NCBI RefSeq assembly: GCF_001613085.1
Contig: NZ_BDBR01000013.1
Span: 1-64,000, forward strand
Direction of reading: 5' to 3'
Length of the DNA stretch: 64,000 bases
Source: Nocardia salmonicida NBRC 13393
GTDB taxonomy: Bacteria; Actinomycetota; Actinomycetes; Mycobacteriales; Mycobacteriaceae
The notes beneath the pieces were generated by a model. That model was given only the letters and a program-made list of their open reading frames with translations, made no database searches and was not told the DNA's origin. The position numbers and the translations under genes are program-made. Positions 26,480 through 34,119 of this stretch are shown piece by piece; position 1 is the first letter of the stretch, and each line of letters begins with the position of its first letter.

Positions 26480-27031
26480 TCAGCTCGGCGGTGGGACGGG
26501 GGTGAGACCGTCGAGGAACTTCGCGGCCGCGCGATGTGAGCCGAGCCGAACGAAGGTGAGGTTCTGAAATACCGGGTCGGATTGTGCCGCAAGGTAATTC
26601 ATCCGGTTCTTCGCATGGGTCGTCCAGGCCCACGCGATCACCGATCGTTGCGGGTCGAGCGAGATCATGTCGCGCCAGCGTTCCCGATTGCCGTTCCACA
26701 GCTCGCGCCCGGCCAGTGCGCGGCCCACCGTCCGGCGGACGATCTGGCGCATGACCAGCGACCGGGGCAGATCGAACCAGGCCACCGTATCGGCCTGTCG
26801 CCACACCAGATCGCCGAGTTTGCCTCGGTAATTGCCGTCGACCACCCAGGCTTCCTCGGCGATCCGCTCGGCGACGGCGGCCTGGAAATCGGGCGCGGGC
26901 ATCGGCGTCCAGTTCGCTTGATGATGGATCGCGTCCAGCTCGATGTGCGGGATATCGAGCTGAGCCGAGATCTGCCGGGCCAGGGTGCTCTTGCCCGACC
27001 CCGATGTCCCCACCACGAGAATTCGTCGCAT
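26480..27031 (-). CDS. P-loop kinase-like protein (topology modulation/adenylate kinase type)
   Basis: NTP-binding protein of 183 residues. Walker A GTSGSGKSTLA is at residues 8-18, followed by the small-kinase pattern IPHIELDAIHHQANWTP and VVDGNYRGKL, which is typical of FlaR/topology-modulation proteins. The lid region is rich in Arg and Trp. The substrate is unknown. The long frame open upstream to 27418 is low-complexity Arg/Pro shadow of the neighbouring regulator, so the ATG at 27031 is taken. Confidence 0.72.
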   Translation of the reverse strand: MRRILVVGTSGSGKSTLARQISAQLDIPHIELDAIHHQANWTPMPAPDFQAAVAERIAEEAWVVDGNYRGKLGDLVWRQADTVAWFDLPRSLVMRQIVRRTVGRALAGRELWNGNRERWRDMISLDPQRSVIAWAWTTHAKNRMNYLAAQSDPVFQNLTFVRLGSHRAAAKFLDGLTPVPPPS

Positions 27032-27078
27032 CCCAGCCACCACGACAGTATCCACCCCGGTTCGGTCGGGATCGAGAG

Positions 27079-27411
27079 TTATTCGGGGCGCCAGGTGCGG
27101 ACGAGGTCGAGGAGGCCGGGGAAGCGGGTGTCGAGGTCGGCGACTCGGACCTGGCTGCGGCGTTCGAGGCCATAGCGGTGCTGGCGGGTGATGCCTGCTT
27201 CGCGGAGAGCGCGGAAGTGGTGGGTGAGCGTCGACTTGGGGCGGTCGATGCCGAACCAGCTGCAGGGGCGGTCGAGGCCGGGGGATTCGATGAGGAGCTT
27301 GTGCACGATCCCGAGGCGGAGTGGATCGCTGAGTGCGCCGAGAACGACATCGAGGCGCAGGTCTGCGCGCGCGGGCTCGGGGAGTCGTTCGGCTTCGATC
27401 GCTGCCTGCAT
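27079..27411 (-). CDS. ArsR-like winged-helix regulator
   Basis: Regulator of 110 residues with the ArsR fold: LDVVLGALSDPLRLGIVHKLL then KSTLTHHFRALREAGI as recognition helix. There is no metal-binding CxC in the helix; a lone Cys sits in RPCSWFG, so the signal is probably not arsenic. It is divergent from an MFS exporter gene across a pair of inverted repeats, the usual layout for a repressor of a drug exporter. Confidence 0.78.
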   Translation of the reverse strand: MQAAIEAERLPEPARADLRLDVVLGALSDPLRLGIVHKLLIESPGLDRPCSWFGIDRPKSTLTHHFRALREAGITRQHRYGLERRSQVRVADLDTRFPGLLDLVRTWRPE

Positions 27412-27435
27412 CGGACACCTTCCACTTCGGGGGTT

Positions 27436-27453
27436 GTACGAATCTTATCGTAC
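27436..27453. promoter_or_regulatory. GTACGA-N6-TCGTAC operator near the ArsR-like gene
   Basis: Perfect 6-bp arms with a 6-base spacer, 25 bases before the ArsR-like start. The same hexamers occur inverted at the centre of the larger palindrome next to it, so the same protein may bind both. Confidence 0.6.
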
Positions 27454-27460
27454 TGAGTAT

Positions 27461-27498
27461 GTTCGATTTATCTCGTACTAGTACGAGTTAAATCGAAC
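27461..27498. promoter_or_regulatory. 38-bp near-perfect palindrome before the MFS gene
   Basis: Two 19-base arms meet with no spacer at 27479/27480: GTTCGATTTATCTCGTACT and its reverse complement with a single mismatch. It ends 12 bases before the MFS ATG, overlapping the leader and ribosome site. It is probably a double operator for the divergent regulator; as RNA it would also fold into a long hairpin. Confidence 0.72.
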
Positions 27499-27510
27499 TA
27501 GGGAGTGGGC

Positions 27511-28719
27511 ATGACGATTCAGGCAGCGGCACCACGAGTGCGCGATGGGGCGATATGGGCGGCGGCGTGGCCGGTGCTCGCGGTGTTCGTGCTCTCGAAC
27601 GCGGCGACCCCGCTCTATGTCGTGTGGCAGCGGGAGATGGGATTCTCCTCTGGCACGCTCACACTCGTGTTCGCCAGCTATATCGCGGGATTGCTCGGGG
27701 CGCTGACCGTCGCGGGGGTGGTCTCCGACCGGGTGGGGCGCAAACCGGTGCTGCTGCCCGCGATCGTGCTGGCGATGGTGGCGTGTGTGCTGTTCGCCTG
27801 TGCTGGTTCGGTGCTCGTGCTCGCCCTGGCGCGGTTGCTCACCGGCATCGCCGTGGGCTGCGCGGTCTCGGCCGGTATGGCGGCGGTAACCGATATCGCC
27901 GGCTGGGGCCGGATGGCGAAGGGTGCCTTGGCCGCTTCGGTGGCCATGGTGCTCGGCGCCGGACTGGGTCCGCTGCTGTCCGGGGTGCTGTCGGAGCTGG
28001 CGCCCGGCGCGACGGTGACGGTGTTCGTCGTCGAAATCGTGCTGCTTGCCGTCGCTTTCGTGGTGGTACTGCGGATGGATCTGCCGAGCGGCGCGGGCGG
28101 GCGTGGCCCGTGGATCCGGTTGCCCGCAGTGCCCGTGCAGGGCCGGACAGCGGTGCTGCTCGGGATCGCTGCCTTCGCCCCGGGCATCACGGCCACTTCC
28201 TTCGTCCTGTCGCTCGGCCCTTCGGTGCTCGGGTTGCTCGGGTCGGCGAATCGGGTCGTGGCGGGCGGGACGGCCTTCGTGATGTTCCTGGCCGCGACAG
28301 GGATTCAGTTCGCGGTGCGGCACAGGGGTGTTCGCGTGATCTTGGTCGGCAGCTCGGTGGCGACGACCGCGAGCACTGTCGCGCTGGCCGGTGCGGTCGC
28401 GACGGCGTCGGTGCCGGTGTTCGGTGTCGCCGCGGTACTGGCGGGGATGGGGCAGGGACTCGGGCAGCTGGGAGGATTGACCGCGATCGGGTCGACGGTG
28501 CCGGCGGATCGGTTGGCCGAGGCCAACGCCGCGCAGAACGTGGGCGGATACCTCCCCGCCGCGGTCGTGCCGCTAACGGCCGGATTTCTCGGCGACGCGG
28601 CCGGGCTGGCTACGGCCACAACGGTGTTCGCGGTCGTCGTCGCGGTCACGGCCCTCGTGGGTGCCACCTTCGCGCTGTGCCGGGGTGCGGAGGTGGATCG
28701 TGGTGTGGGGCAACGATGA
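27511..28719 (+). CDS. MFS exporter
   Basis: Major facilitator protein of 402 residues with twelve hydrophobic segments. The loop 2-3 motif is GVVSDRVGRKPVLL (about residues 69-82), and the start of helix 1, ATPLYVVWQREMGFSSGTLT, is typical of actinobacterial drug or sugar exporters. The ATG at 27511 follows GGGAG; a GTG 6 bases earlier is less well placed. It is controlled, by layout, by the divergent ArsR-like protein. Confidence 0.8.
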   Translation: MTIQAAAPRVRDGAIWAAAWPVLAVFVLSNAATPLYVVWQREMGFSSGTLTLVFASYIAGLLGALTVAGVVSDRVGRKPVLLPAIVLAMVACVLFACAGSVLVLALARLLTGIAVGCAVSAGMAAVTDIAGWGRMAKGALAASVAMVLGAGLGPLLSGVLSELAPGATVTVFVVEIVLLAVAFVVVLRMDLPSGAGGRGPWIRLPAVPVQGRTAVLLGIAAFAPGITATSFVLSLGPSVLGLLGSANRVVAGGTAFVMFLAATGIQFAVRHRGVRVILVGSSVATTASTVALAGAVATASVPVFGVAAVLAGMGQGLGQLGGLTAIGSTVPADRLAEANAAQNVGGYLPAAVVPLTAGFLGDAAGLATATTVFAVVVAVTALVGATFALCRGAEVDRGVGQR

Positions 28720-28746
28720 TCGCCACTCGTGCGTAGTGTCCATTTT

Positions 28747-28759
28747 GTACAGACTGTAC
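28747..28759. promoter_or_regulatory. GTACAG-A-CTGTAC palindrome before the TRAP genes
   Basis: Perfect 6-bp arms around one base, 49 bases before the TRAP permease ATG. It is a candidate operator. The core GTAC resembles the repeats upstream of the MFS gene, but the flanks differ and no regulator gene lies next to it. Confidence 0.45.
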
Positions 28760-28808
28760 GGTTGTCGATTTCGTCACCGGGCAGGAATCTCGTTGCTATC
28801 GTCCGCTC

Positions 28809-30983
28809 ATGAACGCGGCGCCACCTGTTGTCACTGCGGCTGAGGTGGGGGTGGACGACGAAGAGCGGCCCGCGCGGGTGCTCTCCGGATTTCCCGGTCG
28901 GCTGGTCGGTGTTGTCGCGCTCGGGCTCGCGCTGTTGTCGGTGTGGCAGGTGTTTCGGCCGTTGGCGCAGGGCAGTCAGTACTACCTGGTCATCTTTCTG
29001 GCTGTCGCGCTGCCGCTGGTGTATCTGAGCTACCGGTCGTGGTGGGGTCCACTCGATCGGGCGGACGGGCCCTCGGTGCTCGACTGGGTGCTGGCCGGAA
29101 TCACGGTGGTGGTGTGTCTGTATCCGGTGCTGCCGATCCGGATCGGTGACGCGGGCGGCGGATACGACGCGTTCCTCGATCGCCAGGGAATGCTGGCGCC
29201 GCTCGACGTGGTGATGGGCGGGCTGCTGCTGGTGCTGGTGCTCGAGGCGTGCAGGCGTACCACCGGGGTGATCTTGCCGATCGTGTGTCTGGTGTTCCTC
29301 GGGTACGGGTACTACGGGGGTCTGCTGCCGCAGGACTGGTCGATCGCGCACGCGGGGCTCGATGTCGATCAGATCGTCGACGCGCTCTACAACTCCGGCA
29401 GTGGCTTCTACGGCACGCCGCTGGACGTGGCCGCCAGTTACATCGTGTTGTTCACGCTGTACGGGGCGGTGCTCGAATTCTCCGGTGCCGCGAGGTTCTT
29501 CGTCGATCTGTCGGTGTCGTTGTTCCGTCGCTCGCACAGTGCGGCGGGGCGGACAGCGGTGGCGTCGGGATTTCTGCTCGGGACCGTCTCGGGGTCGGGG
29601 ACCGCGACCGCGGTGAGCACCGGCGCGGTGACCTGGCCGATTCTGCGCAAGGCCGGATACCGGCCCGAGCAGGCGGGCGGGATGCTGGCCGCGGCGGGCG
29701 TCGGTGCGATTCTGTCGCCGCCGACGCTGGGTGTCGCGGCGTTCATCGTCGCCGAGTATCTCGACGTGTCGTATGTGACGGTGCTCGGGTGGGCGCTGAT
29801 CCCGACATTGCTGTACTACCTCGGTATCCTGCTGTCGGTCGAGATCGACGCGCGCCGCATCCACGCGGAAGGCCGCGCGCCCGCGGATCTGGCCGATGGT
29901 CCGCTGCCGACGCCGTGGTGGAAGCTGCTGGGGCGCTTCGGGTATCACTTCTCGTCGCTGCTCGTGATCGTCGTGCTCTTGCTGGCCGGTGTGAGCGCGA
30001 CCCGCGCGGTCGTCTACGCGACGGTGCTCGCGCTGCTGCTCGCGATCCCGGACCGGATGCTGCGGACTGCCGCCGACGACAGTGCGAGCCCCGCCGATCT
30101 GACGAAAACGCCCGCCGGACAGGGGGTTGCGGAATCGGCTGACAGTGCGATCACCGACCGTGGCTCGGCTCCGAAGACAGGTGGGTTCAGCTGGTCACGG
30201 AAGAGCTTGGGGCAGTTCGTGATCGAGGCATTGCGCTCGCTGTCGTATGGCATGCGCTCGGCGCTGCCCGTGGTCGCGGTGTGTGCCGCCGCCGGCGTGA
30301 TCACCGCGATGACCACCAAGACCGGACTCGGAGCGCAACTGGCCGCGCTGCTGGTCAAGGCCGGATCGGCACTGTCCGATGATCCCGCCGTGGTGCTGGC
30401 GACCACTGCGGTGCTGGCGGCGATCGCGTTGTCGCTGCTCGGCCTCGCGGTGCCGGTGACGGCGTCGTTCGTCATCGGCTGGGTGATCATCGGGCCCGCG
30501 CTGCTCGACCTGCACGTGGCCGCACCCGCCGCCGCCATGTTCGTCTTCTACTTCTCGGTGCTCTCGGAGGTGACGCCGCCGACCGCGCTCGCCGCCGTCG
30601 GCGCGGCCGCCGTGACCGGCGCGAAGGCCATGCCGACGATGTGGCACGCCCTGCGGTACGCGCTGCCCGCGTTCCTGGTGCCGCTGATGTTCGTGCTCAC
30701 CGACTCCGGACAGCATCTGCTCGGACTCGGCGCGGTGCTCGACGTGCTGTGGGTCAGCGCGGCCGCCTGCGTGGGTGTCGCGGCGCTGGCCGCCGCGACG
30801 GGCGGATGGTTGTTCGGAATCGGGGCGATCGGCCCGATCGCGCGTGCGATCGCCGCCGCGGCGGGGCTGACATTGCTGTACCCGAATCCGGTCGCCACGG
30901 GGATCGGGCTCGGACTGCTGGTCCTCGCCGCGGTGGCGGGTCTGGTCGAACGGGCGAACAGAACATCCACGGACACACCGTGA
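28809..30983 (+). CDS. Fused TRAP transporter permease (4TM plus 12TM)
   Basis: Membrane protein of 724 residues joining the small (DctQ-like) and large (DctM-like) TRAP permease parts in one chain, the arrangement that goes with TAXI binding proteins. About sixteen hydrophobic segments are visible. The large part has the family segments TVSGSGTATAVSTGAVTWPILRKAGY (key SGSGTA) near residue 260 and LSEVTPPTALAAVGAAAVTG near 580. A charged 50-residue cytoplasmic insertion sits at about residues 420-470. It uses an ion gradient to import an organic acid or similar compound delivered by the next gene product. Confidence 0.88.
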   Translation: MNAAPPVVTAAEVGVDDEERPARVLSGFPGRLVGVVALGLALLSVWQVFRPLAQGSQYYLVIFLAVALPLVYLSYRSWWGPLDRADGPSVLDWVLAGITVVVCLYPVLPIRIGDAGGGYDAFLDRQGMLAPLDVVMGGLLLVLVLEACRRTTGVILPIVCLVFLGYGYYGGLLPQDWSIAHAGLDVDQIVDALYNSGSGFYGTPLDVAASYIVLFTLYGAVLEFSGAARFFVDLSVSLFRRSHSAAGRTAVASGFLLGTVSGSGTATAVSTGAVTWPILRKAGYRPEQAGGMLAAAGVGAILSPPTLGVAAFIVAEYLDVSYVTVLGWALIPTLLYYLGILLSVEIDARRIHAEGRAPADLADGPLPTPWWKLLGRFGYHFSSLLVIVVLLLAGVSATRAVVYATVLALLLAIPDRMLRTAADDSASPADLTKTPAGQGVAESADSAITDRGSAPKTGGFSWSRKSLGQFVIEALRSLSYGMRSALPVVAVCAAAGVITAMTTKTGLGAQLAALLVKAGSALSDDPAVVLATTAVLAAIALSLLGLAVPVTASFVIGWVIIGPALLDLHVAAPAAAMFVFYFSVLSEVTPPTALAAVGAAAVTGAKAMPTMWHALRYALPAFLVPLMFVLTDSGQHLLGLGAVLDVLWVSAAACVGVAALAAATGGWLFGIGAIGPIARAIAAAAGLTLLYPNPVATGIGLGLLVLAAVAGLVERANRTSTDTP

Positions 30984-31030
30984 TCCGTGGGAACAGGCAG
31001 GCGGCCTCGCCGTCGACGGAAGGGGACCGC

Positions 31031-32011
31031 ATGGTCAGAACAATTGTCGCCGTGGTCGCGGCCGCCGCGTTACTCACCGGCTGCGGTGGGCGCCAGGACA
31101 CCCCGACGGCCGACGCGGGTGGTGAGGTGAGCTGTGAGGTGAAGCAGAACACCAGGATCGGCATCGCCACCGGCAACGCGACCGGGGTGTACTTCGCGCT
31201 GGGCAACGCCTATGCCGAGCAGATCTCCTCCGCCACCGGCGGCACCGTGAAGGCGACCGCGGCCGAGACCGGCGCCTCGGTGCAGAACATCCAGCAGGTC
31301 GTCGGCGGCACCTATCAGGTCGGCTTCTCGCTCGCCGACTCCGCGGCCGACGCGGTCGCGGGCAAGGGCAGCTTCACCAGCGAGCAGCCGATTCGCGCAC
31401 TGGCCCGGCTCTACGACAATTACACCCAGGTCATCGTGCGCACCGACGCGGGCATCAACTCCCTCGCCGACCTGCGCGGCAAACGGGTCTCCACCGGCTC
31501 GCCGAAATCGGGCACGGAGGTGATCGCCCAACGCGTGCTGCAAGCCGCGGGGCTAAACCCGGACAGCGATGTCTCCGCCCAGCGCCTCGACCTGACCAAG
31601 ACCGTCGACGGGCTCGAGGACGGGTCTATCGACGCCATGTTCTGGTCCGGGGGCCTGCCGACACCGGGCATCACCGACCTGTTCACCACCGCGAAGGACA
31701 AGGTCCGCTTCCTCGACATCACCGGGGTGCTGCCGAAACTGAAGGAGATCAACCCGGTCTACGAGACGGGCTCGATCCCGGCCGCCACCTATGGCCTGTC
31801 CGCCGACACACCGACCATCGTGGTGCCCAACCTGCTGGTGGTGCGCGAGGACCTCGACGCGAACCTGGCCTGCGTGCTCACGACAACGTTGCTGGATCGC
31901 AAACCCCAACTGGAACAAGCGAATCCGGCCGCCAAGGGGATCAGCGCCGACACCGCGAGCAAGACGGCGCCGGTGCAGTTGCATCGCGGGTCGGAGGTCG
32001 CGCTGCGCTGA
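31031..32011 (+). CDS. TAXI family TRAP transporter solute-binding lipoprotein
   Basis: Solute receptor of 326 residues for the fused TRAP permease. The lipoprotein signal ends in LLTGC (Cys about 17), suiting a Gram-positive envelope where the receptor is tethered. The mature domain opens with RIGIATGNATGVYFALGNAYA and includes RVSTGSPKSGTEVIAQRVL, both typical of the TAXI group. The ATG at 31031 follows GGAAGGGGA. It starts 47 bases after the permease gene, in the same unit. The ligand is unknown; characterised relatives bind amino acids or dicarboxylates. Confidence 0.86.
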   Translation: MVRTIVAVVAAAALLTGCGGRQDTPTADAGGEVSCEVKQNTRIGIATGNATGVYFALGNAYAEQISSATGGTVKATAAETGASVQNIQQVVGGTYQVGFSLADSAADAVAGKGSFTSEQPIRALARLYDNYTQVIVRTDAGINSLADLRGKRVSTGSPKSGTEVIAQRVLQAAGLNPDSDVSAQRLDLTKTVDGLEDGSIDAMFWSGGLPTPGITDLFTTAKDKVRFLDITGVLPKLKEINPVYETGSIPAATYGLSADTPTIVVPNLLVVREDLDANLACVLTTTLLDRKPQLEQANPAAKGISADTASKTAPVQLHRGSEVALR

Positions 32012-32051
32012 GGTCACCTCGGACGGACCCGCGCCGACACACGGGTTCCGG

Positions 32052-32094
32052 CGGTCCTCGCGACCCCTACGACTGGTAGAGGTCGCGAGGACCG
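32052..32094. terminator. Long hairpin after the TRAP operon
   Basis: A 19-bp stem with one mismatch and a 5-base loop (arms 32052-32070 and 32076-32094), starting 40 bases after the TAXI gene. No U-tract follows, as is usual for actinobacterial terminators. It separates the TRAP unit from the hydrolase gene. Confidence 0.8.
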
Positions 32095-32163
32095 TGTCAG
32101 GTGAGCGTGGGAACGCGCGAGGATGTGCTGGACCCCCGCCGACCGGTGGCGGACAATCGCGGC

Positions 32164-33156
32164 ATGAAGCGGGTCGGAGTCGTCGTGGCGGTGTGCGCGT
32201 TGCTGTTCGCGATGGCGGCCGCGGTCGGACCCGCCTTGCGTGCGCAACCGCCGTGCACGGCGGGCGTCGATCTGCGACAGGTCGCGATCACGGTGGACGG
32301 TGAGCGTGCGACCGGGCGCGTATACGAGCCATATCGCTGTGTCCCCGGCGATATCCCGGCCACGAAGTTGGTGGTCGCGGTCCACGGTCACGGCGGGTCC
32401 TCGGCCGATTTCGCGCCGTATATGTCCGCGCTCGCCCGCACGGGCGGGTCGCCGATTCTGCTCATGGATCTGCGCAGCGCCGACGGACCGTGGCGCACCG
32501 GTGACTGGAATCTGTGGGCGGGCTGGCACGACCTGGTGGCGGCGACGCAGTGGTATCGCGGCGAACATCCCGATATCGCGTCCACCGTCCTGTGGGGATG
32601 GAGTCAGGGCGGCATCACCAGCGGGCTCGCGGTGGCGCACGGTCCGCCCGGGCTGTTCGACTACTGGGTCGACAACTACGGTCCCTCCGACGATTTCACC
32701 ATGTGGGCGGCCAGCGGGTCGGTGAACCCGGCGCTGCCGCGACAGATCGAACGTGACGCGGGCGGCTGCACACCGATGATCTGCCCGCTCGCCTACATCG
32801 AGCGCTCGCCCGCGCTGCTCGCCGACCGGATGAGCATGCGCAGGGCCTTTCTGATCCACGGCACCGCCGATGCCGTCGTGCCCTTCGCCACCAGTGTGGA
32901 ATTGCGCGCGGCGCTGACCGCGGCGGGCAAACCGTTCTCCTTCTACACCGTGGTCAGCGGGCGCGATCTCACCGGCGCGATCGTCCCCGGCGATCACGCT
33001 GTCGGACCCGCGCTGTTCGAGGGCGGCTGTGTGGTGTTGCGGCTGCTCGCGGGGACCGAGCCGCTCGCGCCGCAGGTCAGCGACTATGTCGTCGATGTCG
33101 GGCACGACCTGGTCACCGCGCCCCCGGCGCCCGCGGGCGCGAAGTGCGCGGCCTGA
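32164..33156 (+). CDS. Secreted alpha/beta hydrolase
   Basis: Exported serine hydrolase of 330 residues with an N-terminal signal peptide (about residues 1-27, ending near ALRAQ). The oxyanion segment is VVAVHGHGGSSADF, the nucleophile elbow is GWSQGG near residue 157, and the acid/base regions lie in FLIHGTADAVVPF and GDHAVG. This resembles prolyl-oligopeptidase or esterase-type secreted hydrolases. Several Cys pairs (PPCTAG, YRCVPG, GGCTPMICP) suggest disulfides. The ATG at 32164 gives a clean signal peptide; a GTG at 32101 would pre-empt it. Confidence 0.75.
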   Translation: MKRVGVVVAVCALLFAMAAAVGPALRAQPPCTAGVDLRQVAITVDGERATGRVYEPYRCVPGDIPATKLVVAVHGHGGSSADFAPYMSALARTGGSPILLMDLRSADGPWRTGDWNLWAGWHDLVAATQWYRGEHPDIASTVLWGWSQGGITSGLAVAHGPPGLFDYWVDNYGPSDDFTMWAASGSVNPALPRQIERDAGGCTPMICPLAYIERSPALLADRMSMRRAFLIHGTADAVVPFATSVELRAALTAAGKPFSFYTVVSGRDLTGAIVPGDHAVGPALFEGGCVVLRLLAGTEPLAPQVSDYVVDVGHDLVTAPPAPAGAKCAA

Positions 33157-33222
33157 GGCGCCAGGGAACAACGTTCGCCGGACCGCGGTTGTGCGAAAGA
33201 CACCGACCGGAACGAGGATGCG

Positions 33223-34083
33223 ATGACCGACCCAGTGCCCGACGATCACGGCTGGCGGGGCGCCGAGCTCGACCTGGACGCCTACCTGGCCCGAATCGGC
33301 TTTGCCGGGCCGCGCACCGCCTCGGTCGACACCCTGCGCGCACTCGTGCGCGCCCACACGACCTCGATCCCCTTCGAGAATCTCGAGATCATCCTCGGAC
33401 GGGGCATCCCGCTCGACCTCGACTCGCTGCAGCGCAAGCTGATCCTTCAGCGTCGCGGTGGTTACTGCTACGAGAACGTCGGGGTGTTCGCCGCCGCGCT
33501 CGAACGGTTCGGTTTCGGTGTCAGCGGACTCAGCGGGCGGGTCACCTACGGTGTGGCCGATACCGGCGTGCTGCGGCCGGCGACCCACGCCCTGCTGCGC
33601 GTGAGCACCCCTGACGACGATCGCGTCTGGATCTGCGATGTCGGTTTCGGTTTCGGACCGCTGGAACCGTTCGAACTGGTCGACAGCGGCGGCGAATTCG
33701 CGCTCGGCGACTGGCGCTACCGGCTGGAGCACCGGGCCGGTGGCCTGTGGGTGCTGTACCAGTTCAGCCGCGACGGCTGGACGGACCGCTATACCTTCAC
33801 CGAGAACCCGCAGTTCCGCATCGACTACGCGGTCGGCAACCACTTCGTGTCGACCTCGCCACGCTCGCCGTTCACCACCCGCCCCTTCCTCCAGCGATTC
33901 CTGCCCGAGGTCCACCATGTGCTCGACGACCTGACGCTGAGCTCGGAATACCCCGACGGCACCGCCACTTCGCATGACCTCGATCCCAGCGAGCTGACCA
34001 AGGTGCTGGCCGAAGTATTCGACATCGACCTCGACGAAGCCGACGCGGCCACCCTGGCGACCACGCCCTGGCGAACCCGATAG
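33223..34083 (+). CDS. nat: Arylamine N-acetyltransferase
   Basis: Cytoplasmic NAT of 286 residues, transferring acetyl (or propionyl) groups from CoA to arylamines and hydrazines such as isoniazid. The triad is Cys82 (RGGYCYEN), His122 (ATHALL) and Asp139 (ICDVGFG). The spacings of 40 and 17 residues equal those of mycobacterial NAT. Length is normal. In mycobacteria NAT lies in a steroid-degradation operon; here it stands alone between a hydrolase and an acyltransferase. Confidence 0.93.
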   Translation: MTDPVPDDHGWRGAELDLDAYLARIGFAGPRTASVDTLRALVRAHTTSIPFENLEIILGRGIPLDLDSLQRKLILQRRGGYCYENVGVFAAALERFGFGVSGLSGRVTYGVADTGVLRPATHALLRVSTPDDDRVWICDVGFGFGPLEPFELVDSGGEFALGDWRYRLEHRAGGLWVLYQFSRDGWTDRYTFTENPQFRIDYAVGNHFVSTSPRSPFTTRPFLQRFLPEVHHVLDDLTLSSEYPDGTATSHDLDPSELTKVLAEVFDIDLDEADAATLATTPWRTR

Positions 34084-34119
34084 CACCCTCTCCGCGCGGC
34101 ACGGCGGTTTGCTTCCTGG

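Noticed and set aside
32014..34086. 690-codon minus-strand frame
   Set aside because: It spans two genes with catalytic motifs on the plus strand (hydrolase and NAT), so it is not a gene.
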